64,000 bases of DNA, taken from Pseudomonas brassicacearum (GTDB taxonomy: Bacteria > Pseudomonadota > Gammaproteobacteria > Pseudomonadales > Pseudomonadaceae). The stretch lies in contig NZ_MOBK01000006.1 in NCBI RefSeq assembly GCF_003732265.1, forward strand, positions 992,001 through 1,056,000, written 5' to 3'. The position numbers were made by a program, and so were the translations under genes. Below are positions 15,541 to 25,772 of this stretch, piece after piece (the first letter of the stretch is position 1; every line of letters begins with the position of its first letter). The notes below the pieces were generated by a model, which did no database searches, was not told the origin of the DNA, and worked only from the letters and a program-made list of their open reading frames with translations.

Positions 15541-18234
15541 TCAGCGCTTTTCGAGCTTGTCCGGCAACGGCGCAAACAACGCTTCAATATCATCGCTCTG
15601 CAACTTCCAGTCTCCGGTCTTGCGTCCATCCAGTACGCCAGCCGCCAGGTCGGATTTTTCTTTCTGCAGATGCTGAATCTTCTCTTCCACCGTGCCTCGG
15701 GCAATCATCTTGTAGACGAATACCGGTTTCTCCTGGCCGATACGATACGCCCGGTCAGTCGCCTGATTCTCCGTCGCCGGGTTCCACCATGGATCGTAGT
15801 GAATCACCGTATCCGCTTCCGTCAGGTTCAAACCAACACCGCCGGCCTTCAGGCTGATCAGAAAAATCTGACGCTTGCCGCTCTGAAAGTCCTTCACCGG
15901 CGCACGCCGGTCGCGGGTCTGTCCGGTCAGCAGCGCGTACTCGACGCCACGCTTTTTCAGTTCGACCTCGATAAGCGCCAGCATTGACGTGAACTGCGAG
16001 AACAGCAGAATCCGTCGACCCTCTTCAAACAACTCCTCAAGCATTTCCATCAGGCTGTCGAGCTTGCCCGATGTGCTGCCACGCGTCGGCAGGACGGCAT
16101 CGTTGACCAAGCGTAAATCACAGCACACCTGACGCAGCTTCAGCAGCGCTTCGAGAATGATGATCTGGCTGCGCGCCACGCCTTTGCGGGTGATCTCGTC
16201 GCGGACTTTCTTGTCCATCGCCAAGCGCATGGTTTCGTACACATCGCGCTGGGCTTCGTTGAGTTCGACCCAGTGAATGATTTCGGTCTTCGGCGGCAAT
16301 TCCGTCGCGACCTGTTCCTTGGTCCTGCGCAACAGGAACGGTTTGATCCGGCCATTGAGGTGCTGGAGCCTGACTTCACTGGCACGCTTTTCAATCGGCA
16401 CGCGGTAATCGCGGTTGAAGCTTTTCACGTCGCCCAGCCAGCCGGGCAGCAGAAAGTGGAACAGCGACCACAGCTCACCGAGGTGGTTTTCCAGCGGCGT
16501 ACCGCTCAGGCACAAACGCTGGCGCGCGTTCAGCTCGCGGGCCGCCTGGGCCGCCTTGCTGTTGGGATTCTTGATGTACTGCGCTTCATCCAGCACCAGC
16601 ACGTGCAATGGCTGCAAGGCCAGACGCTCGACGTCTTTGGGCAGCAGCGCATACGTGGTCAGGATCAGATCGTAGTCGGCCAAGTGGTCGAAGTGTTTTT
16701 TGCGACTGGCGCCGTACAGCGCCAGCACTTTGAGTCGCGGCGTGAAGTGCGCGGCTTCGTCGAGCCAGTTCGGGATCAGGCTGGTGGGCATCACCACCAT
16801 GCAGGGCCGGTCGAGGCGCCCAGCCGCTTTTTCAGTGAGAACATGCGCCAGGGTTTGTAGGGTTTTGCCCAGGCCCATGTCGTCCGCGAGAATCCCGCCG
16901 ACTTCCAGTTGCCGCAATGACTGCATCCAGCTCAGGCCTTCCAGCTGATAGGGGCGCAATGTCGCGTTCAGGCCTTCAGGTGCCGTCGCCGTGTAGTCCT
17001 TGATGTCGCGCAAACGCTGGGCAAAGGTGCGGATCTGTTCGCCGCCCTCCCAGAGCAGCGGCAAGTCTTCCAGCGGATTCAGGCGCGTGGCGTCCGCCTT
17101 GCTCAAACGCAGCGTAGTTTCGCCGGGCTCTTGCAGATAGAACTCGCCGAGCGTCGCCAGCACCGGCTTCAAGCGGCCGAAGGGCAGGGCGACTTGCAGC
17201 GGACCGTACTCGGAATTCGGCCGATTGGGAATGTTCACCAGAATCAGCTCGTCGTCGCGACGTCGGGCGAGGCGTTCCGGGTTGAGGATTTCAGTGTGCG
17301 AGCGCATCAGGTTCAACAGGATCGGCAGCAAACTCAGGCGCTCACCGTTGACGATGATCCCTAGCTCAAGATCAAACCAGTCGCGCTCCGGTGCTTGCTC
17401 GACGGTGGCGTACCAGTCGTCCACAGCGGTCAGATCGAAACCGAAATCTTCGTCGATCTGCAACTCCCAGCCTTGAGTGCGCAGCTTCGGCAATTCGTTG
17501 AGGGTGAACGTCAGCCAGGCGCTGTCGTTAACCATCTCGTAGAGCTCGCCGGCACTTTCCGGCAAGGCCTTGCTTTGCCGGGTGGCGATTTTGAAGCCGA
17601 GGATTCGCAGCTGCTCCCTGTAGGTTTGTTCCACATCCGGGTGGCGTTTTATCCGCAGCGTCTGGGTTTCCTGGCGGATCAGGATGTCGGTGTTCTTCTG
17701 CCCGGCAACGTATTCATCCAGATAGCTGAACGACAGTGCGGCGCGATGTTGAATGTAACGCTGCATTTTGCCGTTGCGTGGCTCGAAAGCACTGAACTCG
17801 ACACTCGCCAGCCACAGGCGAGGCACCGGTTGCACGTTATCCACAAGCACTTGCGGAGGCGCTTTCGGCCCGCGGTTTTCCAGCACGGCCTGGAGTTTTT
17901 CCAGCAATTCGGCGTCTTGGGCTGCCGCCGGGTAGGCCAGTGTTTCCTGGACTTTGAGCAGCACCGCCGCGCAATGTTTGCAGTTACTGTGAACCGGGCA
18001 AGTACAGGTGGCATCGACCATCAGCAAGGTGGCTTTGGCTGACTCACGCAAGCGAATGGTCTGACGGTACACATTGCCGCCAGAGCCTTCGCACGCCGCG
18101 GTGATCGTGGCGTCACCGACCTCGACGATCCTGACACGATTCTCCAGCGCGTAGCGGCGGCCACGCTCCAGGCTTTGCTCTTTGAATCGGCTGACCCAGG
18201 AAGGTGCCAGGGGTTTGCTCAGGGTCGAGGGCAT
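15541..18234 (-). CDS. SNF2-family DEAD/DEAH-box helicase with SWIM zinc finger
   Basis: An 897-residue Swi2/Snf2-type ATPase. The N-terminus has a SWIM zinc-binding motif (CTCPVHSNCKHC, around residue 78). The ATPase core has motif I ADDMGLGKTLQ, motif II DEAQ, LSGTPLENHLGELWSL, and the C-terminal helicase lobe with LFSQFTSM and the arginine-finger region ATENQATDRAYRIGQ. Such proteins translocate on double-stranded DNA; the bacterial relatives have no settled role. It lies 11 bases after csiV and is probably cotranscribed with it. Confidence 0.9.
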   Translation of the reverse strand: MPSTLSKPLAPSWVSRFKEQSLERGRRYALENRVRIVEVGDATITAACEGSGGNVYRQTIRLRESAKATLLMVDATCTCPVHSNCKHCAAVLLKVQETLAYPAAAQDAELLEKLQAVLENRGPKAPPQVLVDNVQPVPRLWLASVEFSAFEPRNGKMQRYIQHRAALSFSYLDEYVAGQKNTDILIRQETQTLRIKRHPDVEQTYREQLRILGFKIATRQSKALPESAGELYEMVNDSAWLTFTLNELPKLRTQGWELQIDEDFGFDLTAVDDWYATVEQAPERDWFDLELGIIVNGERLSLLPILLNLMRSHTEILNPERLARRRDDELILVNIPNRPNSEYGPLQVALPFGRLKPVLATLGEFYLQEPGETTLRLSKADATRLNPLEDLPLLWEGGEQIRTFAQRLRDIKDYTATAPEGLNATLRPYQLEGLSWMQSLRQLEVGGILADDMGLGKTLQTLAHVLTEKAAGRLDRPCMVVMPTSLIPNWLDEAAHFTPRLKVLALYGASRKKHFDHLADYDLILTTYALLPKDVERLALQPLHVLVLDEAQYIKNPNSKAAQAARELNARQRLCLSGTPLENHLGELWSLFHFLLPGWLGDVKSFNRDYRVPIEKRASEVRLQHLNGRIKPFLLRRTKEQVATELPPKTEIIHWVELNEAQRDVYETMRLAMDKKVRDEITRKGVARSQIIILEALLKLRQVCCDLRLVNDAVLPTRGSTSGKLDSLMEMLEELFEEGRRILLFSQFTSMLALIEVELKKRGVEYALLTGQTRDRRAPVKDFQSGKRQIFLISLKAGGVGLNLTEADTVIHYDPWWNPATENQATDRAYRIGQEKPVFVYKMIARGTVEEKIQHLQKEKSDLAAGVLDGRKTGDWKLQSDDIEALFAPLPDKLEKR

Positions 18235-18245
18235 AGGGACTTCAA

Positions 18246-18812
18246 TCAGTCCGGTATTTCATCGGGGACTGGCCGAGGCGCAGGGGCAGTGAGCGAGGTG
18301 ATCTTGATCAACAGGCCGAGGTGACCGTTGTCGAGGAAGTTCAGCTGGCCGTTCTTGGTATGGCTTTCTTGCTTGAGGCGTTCGCTGGCGGTGACCATGC
18401 CATCGCCGTCGATCTGATTGACCCAGAAGTCGGCGTCGACGTCGGTGAAGCGTCCCAGTTTCAGGTTCAGCGTGCCCTCGATCGGGAACTGACCATATTG
18501 TTCCTTGCCATCGCTGATTGCCACTTTGCTGCCTTGTTCGCCGAGCGTTTGTTGCCAGGCTTTGTGCAGCAACACGGTGTAGTCCGCGCTGGCTGTGAGT
18601 TTTTCCACCTCGCCATTCAGGCTCGGCGTACGCAGGCTGTCCTTGCTGATGGGCTGCGCGCCGGCGGCCCAGTCTTCCGGTGCAGCACGGCTGACGATAG
18701 CGGGGACGGCGTTTTGCCGGACCAGAATCATTTCAATCTGATACAGATCATCGGCAAACGCCGTGGGTGCGACCAGCGTTAACAGCAGGGTCAGAGAGCG
18801 GAACAGGCGCAT
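18246..18812 (-). CDS. csiV: CsiV family periplasmic protein
   Basis: A 188-residue secreted protein with a signal peptide (MRLFRSLTLLLTLVAPTAFA) followed by DDLYQIEMILVRQ, the conserved opening of CsiV proteins. In Vibrio CsiV supports MshA/cholera sRNA-related envelope functions; here the role is unknown. The start at 18,812 has GAAGGA upstream. It begins 10 bases after the mfd stop, so it shares the mfd transcript. Confidence 0.78.
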   Translation of the reverse strand: MRLFRSLTLLLTLVAPTAFADDLYQIEMILVRQNAVPAIVSRAAPEDWAAGAQPISKDSLRTPSLNGEVEKLTASADYTVLLHKAWQQTLGEQGSKVAISDGKEQYGQFPIEGTLNLKLGRFTDVDADFWVNQIDGDGMVTASERLKQESHTKNGQLNFLDNGHLGLLIKITSLTAPAPRPVPDEIPD

Positions 18813-18822
18813 GCGGCGTCCT

Positions 18823-21800
18823 TCAAGCAGTTTTCGGGATAAGGAGCTCAAGCAGCGCCTCTACAGTATTAAAGCGTTCTTCCGCACGCTCCATAGGCAC
18901 CATGAATTTAAACATCGTGGCCCCTTCGAATTTGTAGCGTTTGGGCTGGCCCTGAATCAGTTTGATCAGCGTCAGCGGGTCGACCGGTGTCTGTGCCGCG
19001 AACTCGATTCGGCCACCTTGCGGGCCGCCGTCGACTTTCTTGATGCCCAGCAATTCGGCCTGCAACTTCAACGCGGTGATGCGCATCAGGTTCTTGGTTG
19101 GCTCCGGCAACAGGCCGAATCGGTCGATCATCTCGACTTGCAGGTCCTTGAGGCCTTCTTCGTCGGTGGCCGACGCGATGCGTTTGTAGAGAATCAATCG
19201 GGCGTGAACGTCCGGCAGATAATCTTCGGGAATCAATGCCGGTACGCGCAGATTGACTTCCGGTCCACCGCCCAGCGGCTGATCGAGGTTCGGCTGCTCG
19301 CCCTTGCGGATCGACTTCACCGCGCGTTCGAGCATTTCCATGTACAGCGTAAAACCAACCGCCTGGATCTGCCCGCTCTGACCATCACCCAGCAGTTCGC
19401 CGGCGCCACGGATTTCCAGGTCGTTGGTCGCGAGCACGAAGCCTGCGCCGAGGTCCTGGGTGTTGGCGATCGCTTCCAGGCGCTTTTCCGCATCCGGGGT
19501 GATCTGCTGGCGCGGCGGCGTCAGCAAGTACGCGTAAGCCTGGTGGTGACTGCGCCCGACACGGCCGCGCAACTGGTGCAGCTGCGCCAGGCCGAATTTG
19601 TCGGCACGCTCGATGATGATGGTGTTGGCGCTCGGCACGTCGATGCCGGTCTCGATGATGGTCGAGGCGATCAGCACGTTGAAGCGCTTGTGGTAGAAGT
19701 CGCTCATCACCTGTTCGAGTTCGCGCTCGCGCATTTGCCCGTGGCCGATGCCGATGCGTGCTTCCGGCACCAGTTCGGCGAGGTCGGCGGCGCATTTCTC
19801 GATGGTCTTCACGTCGTTGTGCAGGTAGTAAACCTGGCCGCCACGCAGCAATTCACGGAGCAGGGCCTCTTTGACCGTGCTCTTGTTCTGCTCCATGACG
19901 AAGGTCCGCACCGACAGGCGACGCGCGGGCGGGGTGGCGATGATCGACAGGTCGCGCATGCCCGACACGGCCATGTTCAGCGTGCGCGGAATCGGCGTGG
20001 CGGTCAGGGTCAGGATGTCGACTTCACTGCGCAGGGCCTTGAGCTGTTCCTTCTGACGCACACCAAAACGGTGTTCTTCGTCGATGATGACCAGCCCGAG
20101 GTTCTTGATCTTCACGTCATCTTGCAGCAGCTTGTGCGTGCCGATCACGATGTCGATCTTGCCTTCGGCGAGGTCCGCGACCGCGGCGTTCACTTCCTTG
20201 GTCGACTTGAAGCGGCTCATCACTTCCACGGTCACTGGCCAATCGGCGAAGCGATCGCGGAAGCTGTTGTAGTGCTGTTGGGCGAGCAGGGTGGTCGGCA
20301 CCAGGATCGCCACCTGACGACCGCCGTGCACCGCAATGAAGGCAGCGCGCATGGCCACTTCGGTCTTGCCGAAACCCACGTCGCCGCAGACCAGGCGGTC
20401 CATCGGCTTCGGCGCGAGCATGTCGGCACGCACCGCTTCGATGGTGGTTTGCTGGTCGGGCGTTTCTTCGAACGGGAAACCAGCGCTGAAGGTTGCGTAG
20501 TCGGCTTTCGGATCTTCGAACGCATAACCTTCACGGGCGGCGCGACGGGCATAAATGTCGAGCAACTCGGCGGCGACATCGCGCACCTGTTCGGCGGCTT
20601 TACGCTTGGCTTTTTGCCAGGTTTCGGAGCCGAGACGGTGCAGCGGGGCCAAGGCATCATCGCTGCCGGTGTAGCGAGCGATCAGGTGCAGGTTGGCCAC
20701 CGGCACGTACAATTTGGCGCCTTCGGCGTATTGCAGCGTGAGGAATTCGGCGGCCTGATCGTCGATTTCGAGCGTGGCCAGCCCGAGGTAGCGACCGACG
20801 CCGTGATCGATGTGCACCACTGGCGCGCCTTCGCGCAGCTCAGTGAGGTTCTTGATGACCGCATCGTTGTTGGCGTCGGCGCGTTTTTCACGGCGACGGC
20901 GCTGCATGACGCGCTGACCGAACAACGGGCTTTCGGCCACCAGCGCCAAGGCCGGATTGTCGAGCACCAGGCCTTCGTCGAGCGGGGCGATGGTGATTGC
21001 CAAGCGCTCTTTGCTCGCGACGAAGTCGGGCCAGCTGTCGACGGTTTTCGGTCGCAGTTTCAGGCGTTCGAGCAACTCCAGCAGCACTTCACGACGGCCC
21101 GCCGATTCGGCGGTAAACAGTACGCGTCCAGGGAATTCGTCGAGGAAACCCGCCAGTGCCGCCAATGGCTGAGTGGCCTTGGCTTCGATGGCCAGGTTCG
21201 GCAGTTCCCGCGCCGGGAAGCGCTCGCGGCCGACGCCGGTTTCCACGTCCTGTTGACTGGCCACCACACGCGGCCAGTTTTTCAGGCGGGCAAAGCAATC
21301 TTCCACCGGCAGGAACAGCTCGGCCGGCGGTAATAAAGGACGGGACGGATCGACGCGGCGCTCTTCATAACGATTGCGCACGTCGTTCCAGAAATTCTCC
21401 GCCGCTTGCTCGATGCCGGGCAGGGAAAACACTTGCGTGTCCTGCGGCAGGTAATCGAACAGCGTCGAGGTTTCGTCGAAGAACAGCGGCAGGTAGTACT
21501 CGATACCGGCCGGCGTAATCCCGCTGCTCAGGTCCTGAAAGATCGGGCAGCGGCGGAAGTCGACGTCGAAGCGTTCACGGAAGCGTGCCTTGAAGCGAGT
21601 GACCGCATCTTTTTGCAGCGGAAATTCACGTGCAGGCAGCAGGCGTACGGTGTCGACCTTGTCGATGGAACGCTGGTTTTCCGGATCGAACGTGCGCAGC
21701 GTTTCGATTTCGTCGTCGAACAGGTCGATGCGGAACGGCAGTTTGCTGCCCATCGGAAACAGGTCGATCAGCGAGCCGCGCACCGTGAACTCGCCATGCT

Positions 21801-22272
21801 CGTACACCGTGTCGACGTAGCGGTAGCCGCTGGCTTCAAGCCGCGTACGCATTTGTTCGACGTCGAGCTTCTGGCCAACGTCCAGCACCAGGCTGCTACC
21901 GAGCAGGAACTTGGTCGGCGCCAGGCGATGCAGAGCGGTGGTGATCGGCACCACCAGCACGCCATGGCTCAGCTCCGGCAACCGGTAAAGGGCGGAGATG
22001 CGCTGGGAAATAATGTCCTGGTGCGGCGAAAACAGATCGTAGGGCAGGGTTTCCCAGTCCGGGAAATGCAATACGGGCAAATCCGGGGCGAAGAAACTCA
22101 GCTCCTGCTCCAGCCGTTCGGCACTTTGGCTGTCGGCGGTCAGCAGCAGGGTAAAGCGCTTGGCAGCGCTGGCAGCCTCGGCGATGGCCAGGCTGAGGGC
22201 GGCACCGGGCAGGTTGCCCCAGTGCTGTTTACCTGCCGCGGCAGGGAGAAGCGGTAGACGCAGAACGGGCAC
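18823..22272 (-). CDS. mfd: Transcription-repair coupling factor
   Basis: A 1149-residue Mfd, which dislodges stalled RNA polymerase and recruits UvrA. The UvrB-like N-terminal module, the RNA-polymerase-interacting CarD-like domain around residues 470-560 (VVHIDHGVGRYLGL), Walker A GDVGFGKTEVA, the DEEH box (IIDEEHRFGV), and the C-terminal TRG and autoinhibitory regions are all present. It starts at a GTG. csiV follows within 10 bases. Confidence 0.97.
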   Translation of the reverse strand: MPVLRLPLLPAAAGKQHWGNLPGAALSLAIAEAASAAKRFTLLLTADSQSAERLEQELSFFAPDLPVLHFPDWETLPYDLFSPHQDIISQRISALYRLPELSHGVLVVPITTALHRLAPTKFLLGSSLVLDVGQKLDVEQMRTRLEASGYRYVDTVYEHGEFTVRGSLIDLFPMGSKLPFRIDLFDDEIETLRTFDPENQRSIDKVDTVRLLPAREFPLQKDAVTRFKARFRERFDVDFRRCPIFQDLSSGITPAGIEYYLPLFFDETSTLFDYLPQDTQVFSLPGIEQAAENFWNDVRNRYEERRVDPSRPLLPPAELFLPVEDCFARLKNWPRVVASQQDVETGVGRERFPARELPNLAIEAKATQPLAALAGFLDEFPGRVLFTAESAGRREVLLELLERLKLRPKTVDSWPDFVASKERLAITIAPLDEGLVLDNPALALVAESPLFGQRVMQRRRREKRADANNDAVIKNLTELREGAPVVHIDHGVGRYLGLATLEIDDQAAEFLTLQYAEGAKLYVPVANLHLIARYTGSDDALAPLHRLGSETWQKAKRKAAEQVRDVAAELLDIYARRAAREGYAFEDPKADYATFSAGFPFEETPDQQTTIEAVRADMLAPKPMDRLVCGDVGFGKTEVAMRAAFIAVHGGRQVAILVPTTLLAQQHYNSFRDRFADWPVTVEVMSRFKSTKEVNAAVADLAEGKIDIVIGTHKLLQDDVKIKNLGLVIIDEEHRFGVRQKEQLKALRSEVDILTLTATPIPRTLNMAVSGMRDLSIIATPPARRLSVRTFVMEQNKSTVKEALLRELLRGGQVYYLHNDVKTIEKCAADLAELVPEARIGIGHGQMRERELEQVMSDFYHKRFNVLIASTIIETGIDVPSANTIIIERADKFGLAQLHQLRGRVGRSHHQAYAYLLTPPRQQITPDAEKRLEAIANTQDLGAGFVLATNDLEIRGAGELLGDGQSGQIQAVGFTLYMEMLERAVKSIRKGEQPNLDQPLGGGPEVNLRVPALIPEDYLPDVHARLILYKRIASATDEEGLKDLQVEMIDRFGLLPEPTKNLMRITALKLQAELLGIKKVDGGPQGGRIEFAAQTPVDPLTLIKLIQGQPKRYKFEGATMFKFMVPMERAEERFNTVEALLELLIPKTA

Positions 22273-22635
22273 GGAAGGTTGAGCTCCAAGCGTTGCGACA
22301 AAGTCGGTAATTGTAGCGGCCTCGGGTGCCGCCTGTCAGTTGCAGACTGTGTCTATTACGCAGGTTTGGCGAAATGTAGTGGTAAAGACAAAATCCGCCG
22401 CTTTTTTACTGATATTTGCTGATTATGTAGTGGCAAAACCAACCAGTGTTACGGAGGGTTACGGATAAGGTAGCGTTGTCTCCAAAAAATTGACTGCGCT
22501 GGAAGCCCCGGTTTTATTGGGCTTCGGCGCGGCGTGATTTTTTTGAACCGGAAAATGTTACGGATCGCACGACAAGCGCGCATTGCTACGGGAGGGAGTC
22601 GGCGGCATAATGTAGCCCCTTTTTTCTGCCCCTAC
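22273..22635. other. Divergent intergenic region between mfd and gap
   Basis: No gene is seen. It contains the gap promoter, a 13-base direct repeat (ATGTAGTGGTAAA at 22,374 and ATGTAGTGGCAAA at 22,425) and three copies of GTTACGGA at 22,448, 22,458 and 22,557. The elements were found by eye and their significance is not established. Confidence 0.5.
22583..22611 (+). promoter_or_regulatory. gap promoter
   Basis: TTGCTA at 22,583-22,588 and CATAAT at 22,606-22,611 are 17 bases apart, about 25 bases before the ATG at 22,636. Confidence 0.6.
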
Positions 22636-24099
22636 ATGTGGAAGGTTCCCGTGACTCAGAAGCCCGACCAGTGTCTTGGTGAATGGATCGACCGTGAAGC
22701 ACTCGCAGAAGCGATGATTCCGCTTATCGGTCAGCTCTACCGCAATAACAACGTGGTGAGCTCGATCTATGGCCGCAGCCTGATCAACCGTTCAGTCATT
22801 GCGATTCTCAAAGCTCACCGCTTTGCCCGTCATCGTCAGTCCGATGACAGCGAATTGTCCGTCCACGAAACATTCCCGCTGCTCAAGGCGATGAGCGAGC
22901 TCAAGCTCGGCGCCGCTTCGGTAGACCTGGGCAAGCTTGCGGTCAAATTCAAGGCCGAAGGCAAAGGTCGCACTGCCGAGCAGTTCGTCCGTGAAGAACT
23001 GGCTGACGTCGTTGGTCAGCAGAACGCTTCCGCCCGCAAAGGCACCGACGTTGTCCTGTACGGCTTCGGTCGTATCGGTCGTCTGCTGGCGCGTATCCTT
23101 ATCGAGAAAACCGGTGGTGGCGACGGCCTGCGTCTGCGCGCCATCGTTGTCCGCAAGGGCGCCGAGAACGATCTGGTCAAGCGTGCAAGCCTGCTGCGTC
23201 GTGACTCGGTTCATGGTCCGTTCGATGGCACCATCACCATTGATGAAGCCAACAACACCATCACCGCCAACGGCAACCTGATCCAGGTTATCTACGCGAA
23301 GAACCCGACTGAAGTGGATTACACCCAGTACGGCATCAAAGACGCGCTGCTGGTGGACAACACCGGTGTATGGCGTGACGCCGAGGGTCTGGGTCAACAC
23401 CTGGCTTGCCCGGGTATCGACCGCGTTGTTCTGACCGCGCCTGGCAAAGGCAAGCTGAAGAACATCGTTCACGGCATCAACCACGGTGATATCACCGCTG
23501 ACGACAAGATCGTTTCCGCCGCTTCCTGCACCACCAACGCCATCGTGCCGGTGCTCAAAGCGGTGAACGACAAGTTCGGCATCGTAAATGGTCACGTTGA
23601 AACCGTTCACTCGTACACCAACGACCAGAACCTGATCGACAACTTCCACAAAGGCGATCGCCGTGGCCGTAGTGCCGCGCTGAACATGGTAATCACCGAG
23701 ACCGGTGCAGCCACCGCTGCTGCCAAGGCACTGCCTGAGCTGGCCGGCAAGCTGACCGGTAACGCGATCCGCGTTCCGACGCCAAACGTGTCGATGGCCA
23801 TTCTCAACCTGAACCTTGAGAAAGCCACCACTCGCGAAGAGATCAACGAGTACCTGCGCCAGATGGCCATGCACTCCGATCTGCATAAGCAAATCGACTA
23901 CGTCAACTCGCAGGAAGTGGTTTCCACCGACTTCGTTGGCTCGCGCCACGCAGGCGTTGTGGACGCTGAAGCAACCATCACCCAAGACAACCGCGTTGTT
24001 CTGTACGTTTGGTACGACAACGAATTCGGTTACAGCTGCCAGGTGGTACGCGTGATGGAAGACATGGCCGGTGTAAACCCGCCAGCGTTCCCGCGCTAA
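22636..24099 (+). CDS. gap: Glyceraldehyde-3-phosphate dehydrogenase
   Basis: A 487-residue GAPDH of the long Pseudomonas type, with roughly 150 residues before the Rossmann fold that are absent from standard 335-residue enzymes. The NAD-binding motif is VLYGFGRIGRLLARI; the catalytic cysteine is in SAASCTTNAIVPV, and the C-terminal WYDNEFGYSCQ is intact. It interconverts glyceraldehyde-3-phosphate and 1,3-bisphosphoglycerate. Starts at 22,636 (ATG) or 22,651 (GTG, preceded by GGAAGG) are both possible; the GTG has the better ribosome binding site, while the ATG gives the length I associate with this family. Confidence 0.92.
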   Translation: MWKVPVTQKPDQCLGEWIDREALAEAMIPLIGQLYRNNNVVSSIYGRSLINRSVIAILKAHRFARHRQSDDSELSVHETFPLLKAMSELKLGAASVDLGKLAVKFKAEGKGRTAEQFVREELADVVGQQNASARKGTDVVLYGFGRIGRLLARILIEKTGGGDGLRLRAIVVRKGAENDLVKRASLLRRDSVHGPFDGTITIDEANNTITANGNLIQVIYAKNPTEVDYTQYGIKDALLVDNTGVWRDAEGLGQHLACPGIDRVVLTAPGKGKLKNIVHGINHGDITADDKIVSAASCTTNAIVPVLKAVNDKFGIVNGHVETVHSYTNDQNLIDNFHKGDRRGRSAALNMVITETGAATAAAKALPELAGKLTGNAIRVPTPNVSMAILNLNLEKATTREEINEYLRQMAMHSDLHKQIDYVNSQEVVSTDFVGSRHAGVVDAEATITQDNRVVLYVWYDNEFGYSCQVVRVMEDMAGVNPPAFPR

Positions 24100-24116
24100 G
24101 CGTTAGCTGCATATGA

Positions 24117-24150
24117 AAACGCCCCGACCCAGGTCGGGGCGTTTTTGTTT
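24117..24150 (+). terminator. Intrinsic terminator of gap
   Basis: CGCCCCGACC and GGTCGGGGCG form a 10-base-pair GC stem followed by TTTTTGTTTG, 20 bases after the gap stop. Confidence 0.93.
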
Positions 24151-24191
24151 GTGTAGTTTGGTCCGTTGGGTGTGTTGTCGGTGCCGGCCTC

Positions 24192-24272
24192 TTCGCGAGC
24201 AAGCCCGCTCCCACATATGACCGTGTCCGCCTGGACAACTCGGTCAAATGTGGGAGCGGGCTTGCTCGCGAA
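24192..24272. repeat. REP doublet (perfect inverted repeat)
   Basis: Arms 24,192-24,216 and 24,248-24,272 are perfect 25-base complements of the REP type with core GAGCAAGCCCGCTCCCACA. It lies between the convergent gap and MFS transporter genes. Confidence 0.92.
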
Positions 24273-24281
24273 GGCGATGGA

Positions 24282-25580
24282 TCAGGCGCCGCCGACTACT
24301 GCCGCTTTCGCCGTCCGCAGCTCATGTTTGTTACCTCGGAACAACACCAGCGTCGCGATCAACCCCAGCACCGCCGCACCGCTGAGCCAGATCCCCGGCG
24401 CAGCCTTGTTGTCCAGCACATGAATCAGATACGTACACGCCGCCGGGGTAAACCCGCCAAACGTTGCCGTCGCCAAACTGTAAGCCAACGAGAAACCAGT
24501 CGTACGAACCTCAACCGGCATGATCTCGGTCAGCGCCACCACCATGGCGCCGTTGTACGAGCCATACAGGAACGACAGCCACAACTCGACAATCAGCAAA
24601 TGGCTGAAGCTCGGGTTCGCCACCAGCCACGACAGGGCCGGATAAGCGGTGAGGATTGCCAGAATCGTCGCCGCCAACAGTAGGGGTTTACGTCCGATCT
24701 TGTCAGATACGGTGCCCATCACCGGCAGCCAGAAGAAGTTCGACAGGCCGATGCACACCGTCACCAGCAGCGCATCCAGGTCCGACAGATGCAGTTCGGC
24801 TTTACCGAAAGTCGGGGTGTAAGCGGTGATCAGGTAGAACGACACGGTGGTCATTACCACCAACGCCATGCCGGCGATAACAATGCCGAAGTTCTGACTG
24901 ATCGAACGGATGATGTCCCGCAGGGACGGGCGGTGTTTACGCGCCTGGAACTCCGGCGTTTCTTCCAGCGAACGGCGAATCACGAAGATCACCGGCACGA
25001 TCATGCAGCCGATCAGGAACGGCACGCGCCAGCCCCAGTCACCCATTTGTTCCGGGCTGAGCCAGTGGTTCAAACCGACGCCGAGCAGGCCGGCGAACAC
25101 CACAGCGGCTTGTTGGCTGGCGGACTGCCAACTGACAAAAAAGCCCTTGCGACCCGGCGTCGAAATCTCGGCGAGATACACCGATACGCCGCCCAATTCC
25201 ACGCCGGCCGAGAAGCCTTGCAGCAGTCGACCGAACAACACGATCAGCGGCGCCGCGACGCCCAGCGTGGCGTAACCCGGCACGCAGGCAATCAGCACCG
25301 TGCCGGCGGCCATCATGGCCAGGGTGATGATCAAGCCTTTGCGACGACCATGTCGGTCGATGTAGGCGCCGAGGAAAATCGCGCCCAGCGGGCGCATCAG
25401 GAAGCCGGCACCGAAAGTGGCCAGTGACAACATCAGGGAAGCGAAAGCGCTGTCGGTAGGGAAGAAGGTTTTGGCGATGGCCGTAGCGTAAAAGCCGTAG
25501 ACCATAAAGTCGAACATCTCCAGGAAGTTTCCGCTGACGACGCGAAAAATTGCTTTGCCGTTGCTCGTATTGGAGGACAT
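24282..25580 (-). CDS. MFS transporter, metabolite:H+ symporter (citrate/tricarballylate-like)
   Basis: A 432-residue inner-membrane transporter with about 12 segments. It shows the MHS-family features: NFLEMFDFMVYGFYA in the first segment, the loop motif GAYIDRHGRRKGL after segment 2, RLLQGFSAGVELGG in segment 4, and RRSLEETPEF after segment 6. The closest remembered families are citrate and tricarballylate proton symporters, so a di- or tricarboxylate substrate is likely but not proven. Its position between gap and apbE is not part of the standard Pseudomonas order and may be an insertion. Confidence 0.82.
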   Translation of the reverse strand: MSSNTSNGKAIFRVVSGNFLEMFDFMVYGFYATAIAKTFFPTDSAFASLMLSLATFGAGFLMRPLGAIFLGAYIDRHGRRKGLIITLAMMAAGTVLIACVPGYATLGVAAPLIVLFGRLLQGFSAGVELGGVSVYLAEISTPGRKGFFVSWQSASQQAAVVFAGLLGVGLNHWLSPEQMGDWGWRVPFLIGCMIVPVIFVIRRSLEETPEFQARKHRPSLRDIIRSISQNFGIVIAGMALVVMTTVSFYLITAYTPTFGKAELHLSDLDALLVTVCIGLSNFFWLPVMGTVSDKIGRKPLLLAATILAILTAYPALSWLVANPSFSHLLIVELWLSFLYGSYNGAMVVALTEIMPVEVRTTGFSLAYSLATATFGGFTPAACTYLIHVLDNKAAPGIWLSGAAVLGLIATLVLFRGNKHELRTAKAAVVGGA

Positions 25581-25653
25581 TTTTAGGCACTCACGCTGGA
25601 TCTTGTTTGAAAACGCTGCACCTGTGTGTGGCGGTCGTAAGTCCTGTCACCGC

Positions 25654-25680
25654 TATCGTGTGCAGGCTCGCTCCCACAGG
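25654..25680. repeat. Single REP-like element
   Basis: One copy of the REP core (GCAGGCTCGCTCCCACAGG) with no inverted partner, between the divergent MFS and apbE genes. Single copies are usually remnants of doublets. Confidence 0.55.
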
Positions 25681-25772
25681 TTTTACGTTTGATTGGCGGG
25701 CGCTGGCAGACCTCGCTCTCCTGCGCTCTGAGGCCCATAATGGCGGGCGCGGTTTTGAGGGGAGATGAAGAT

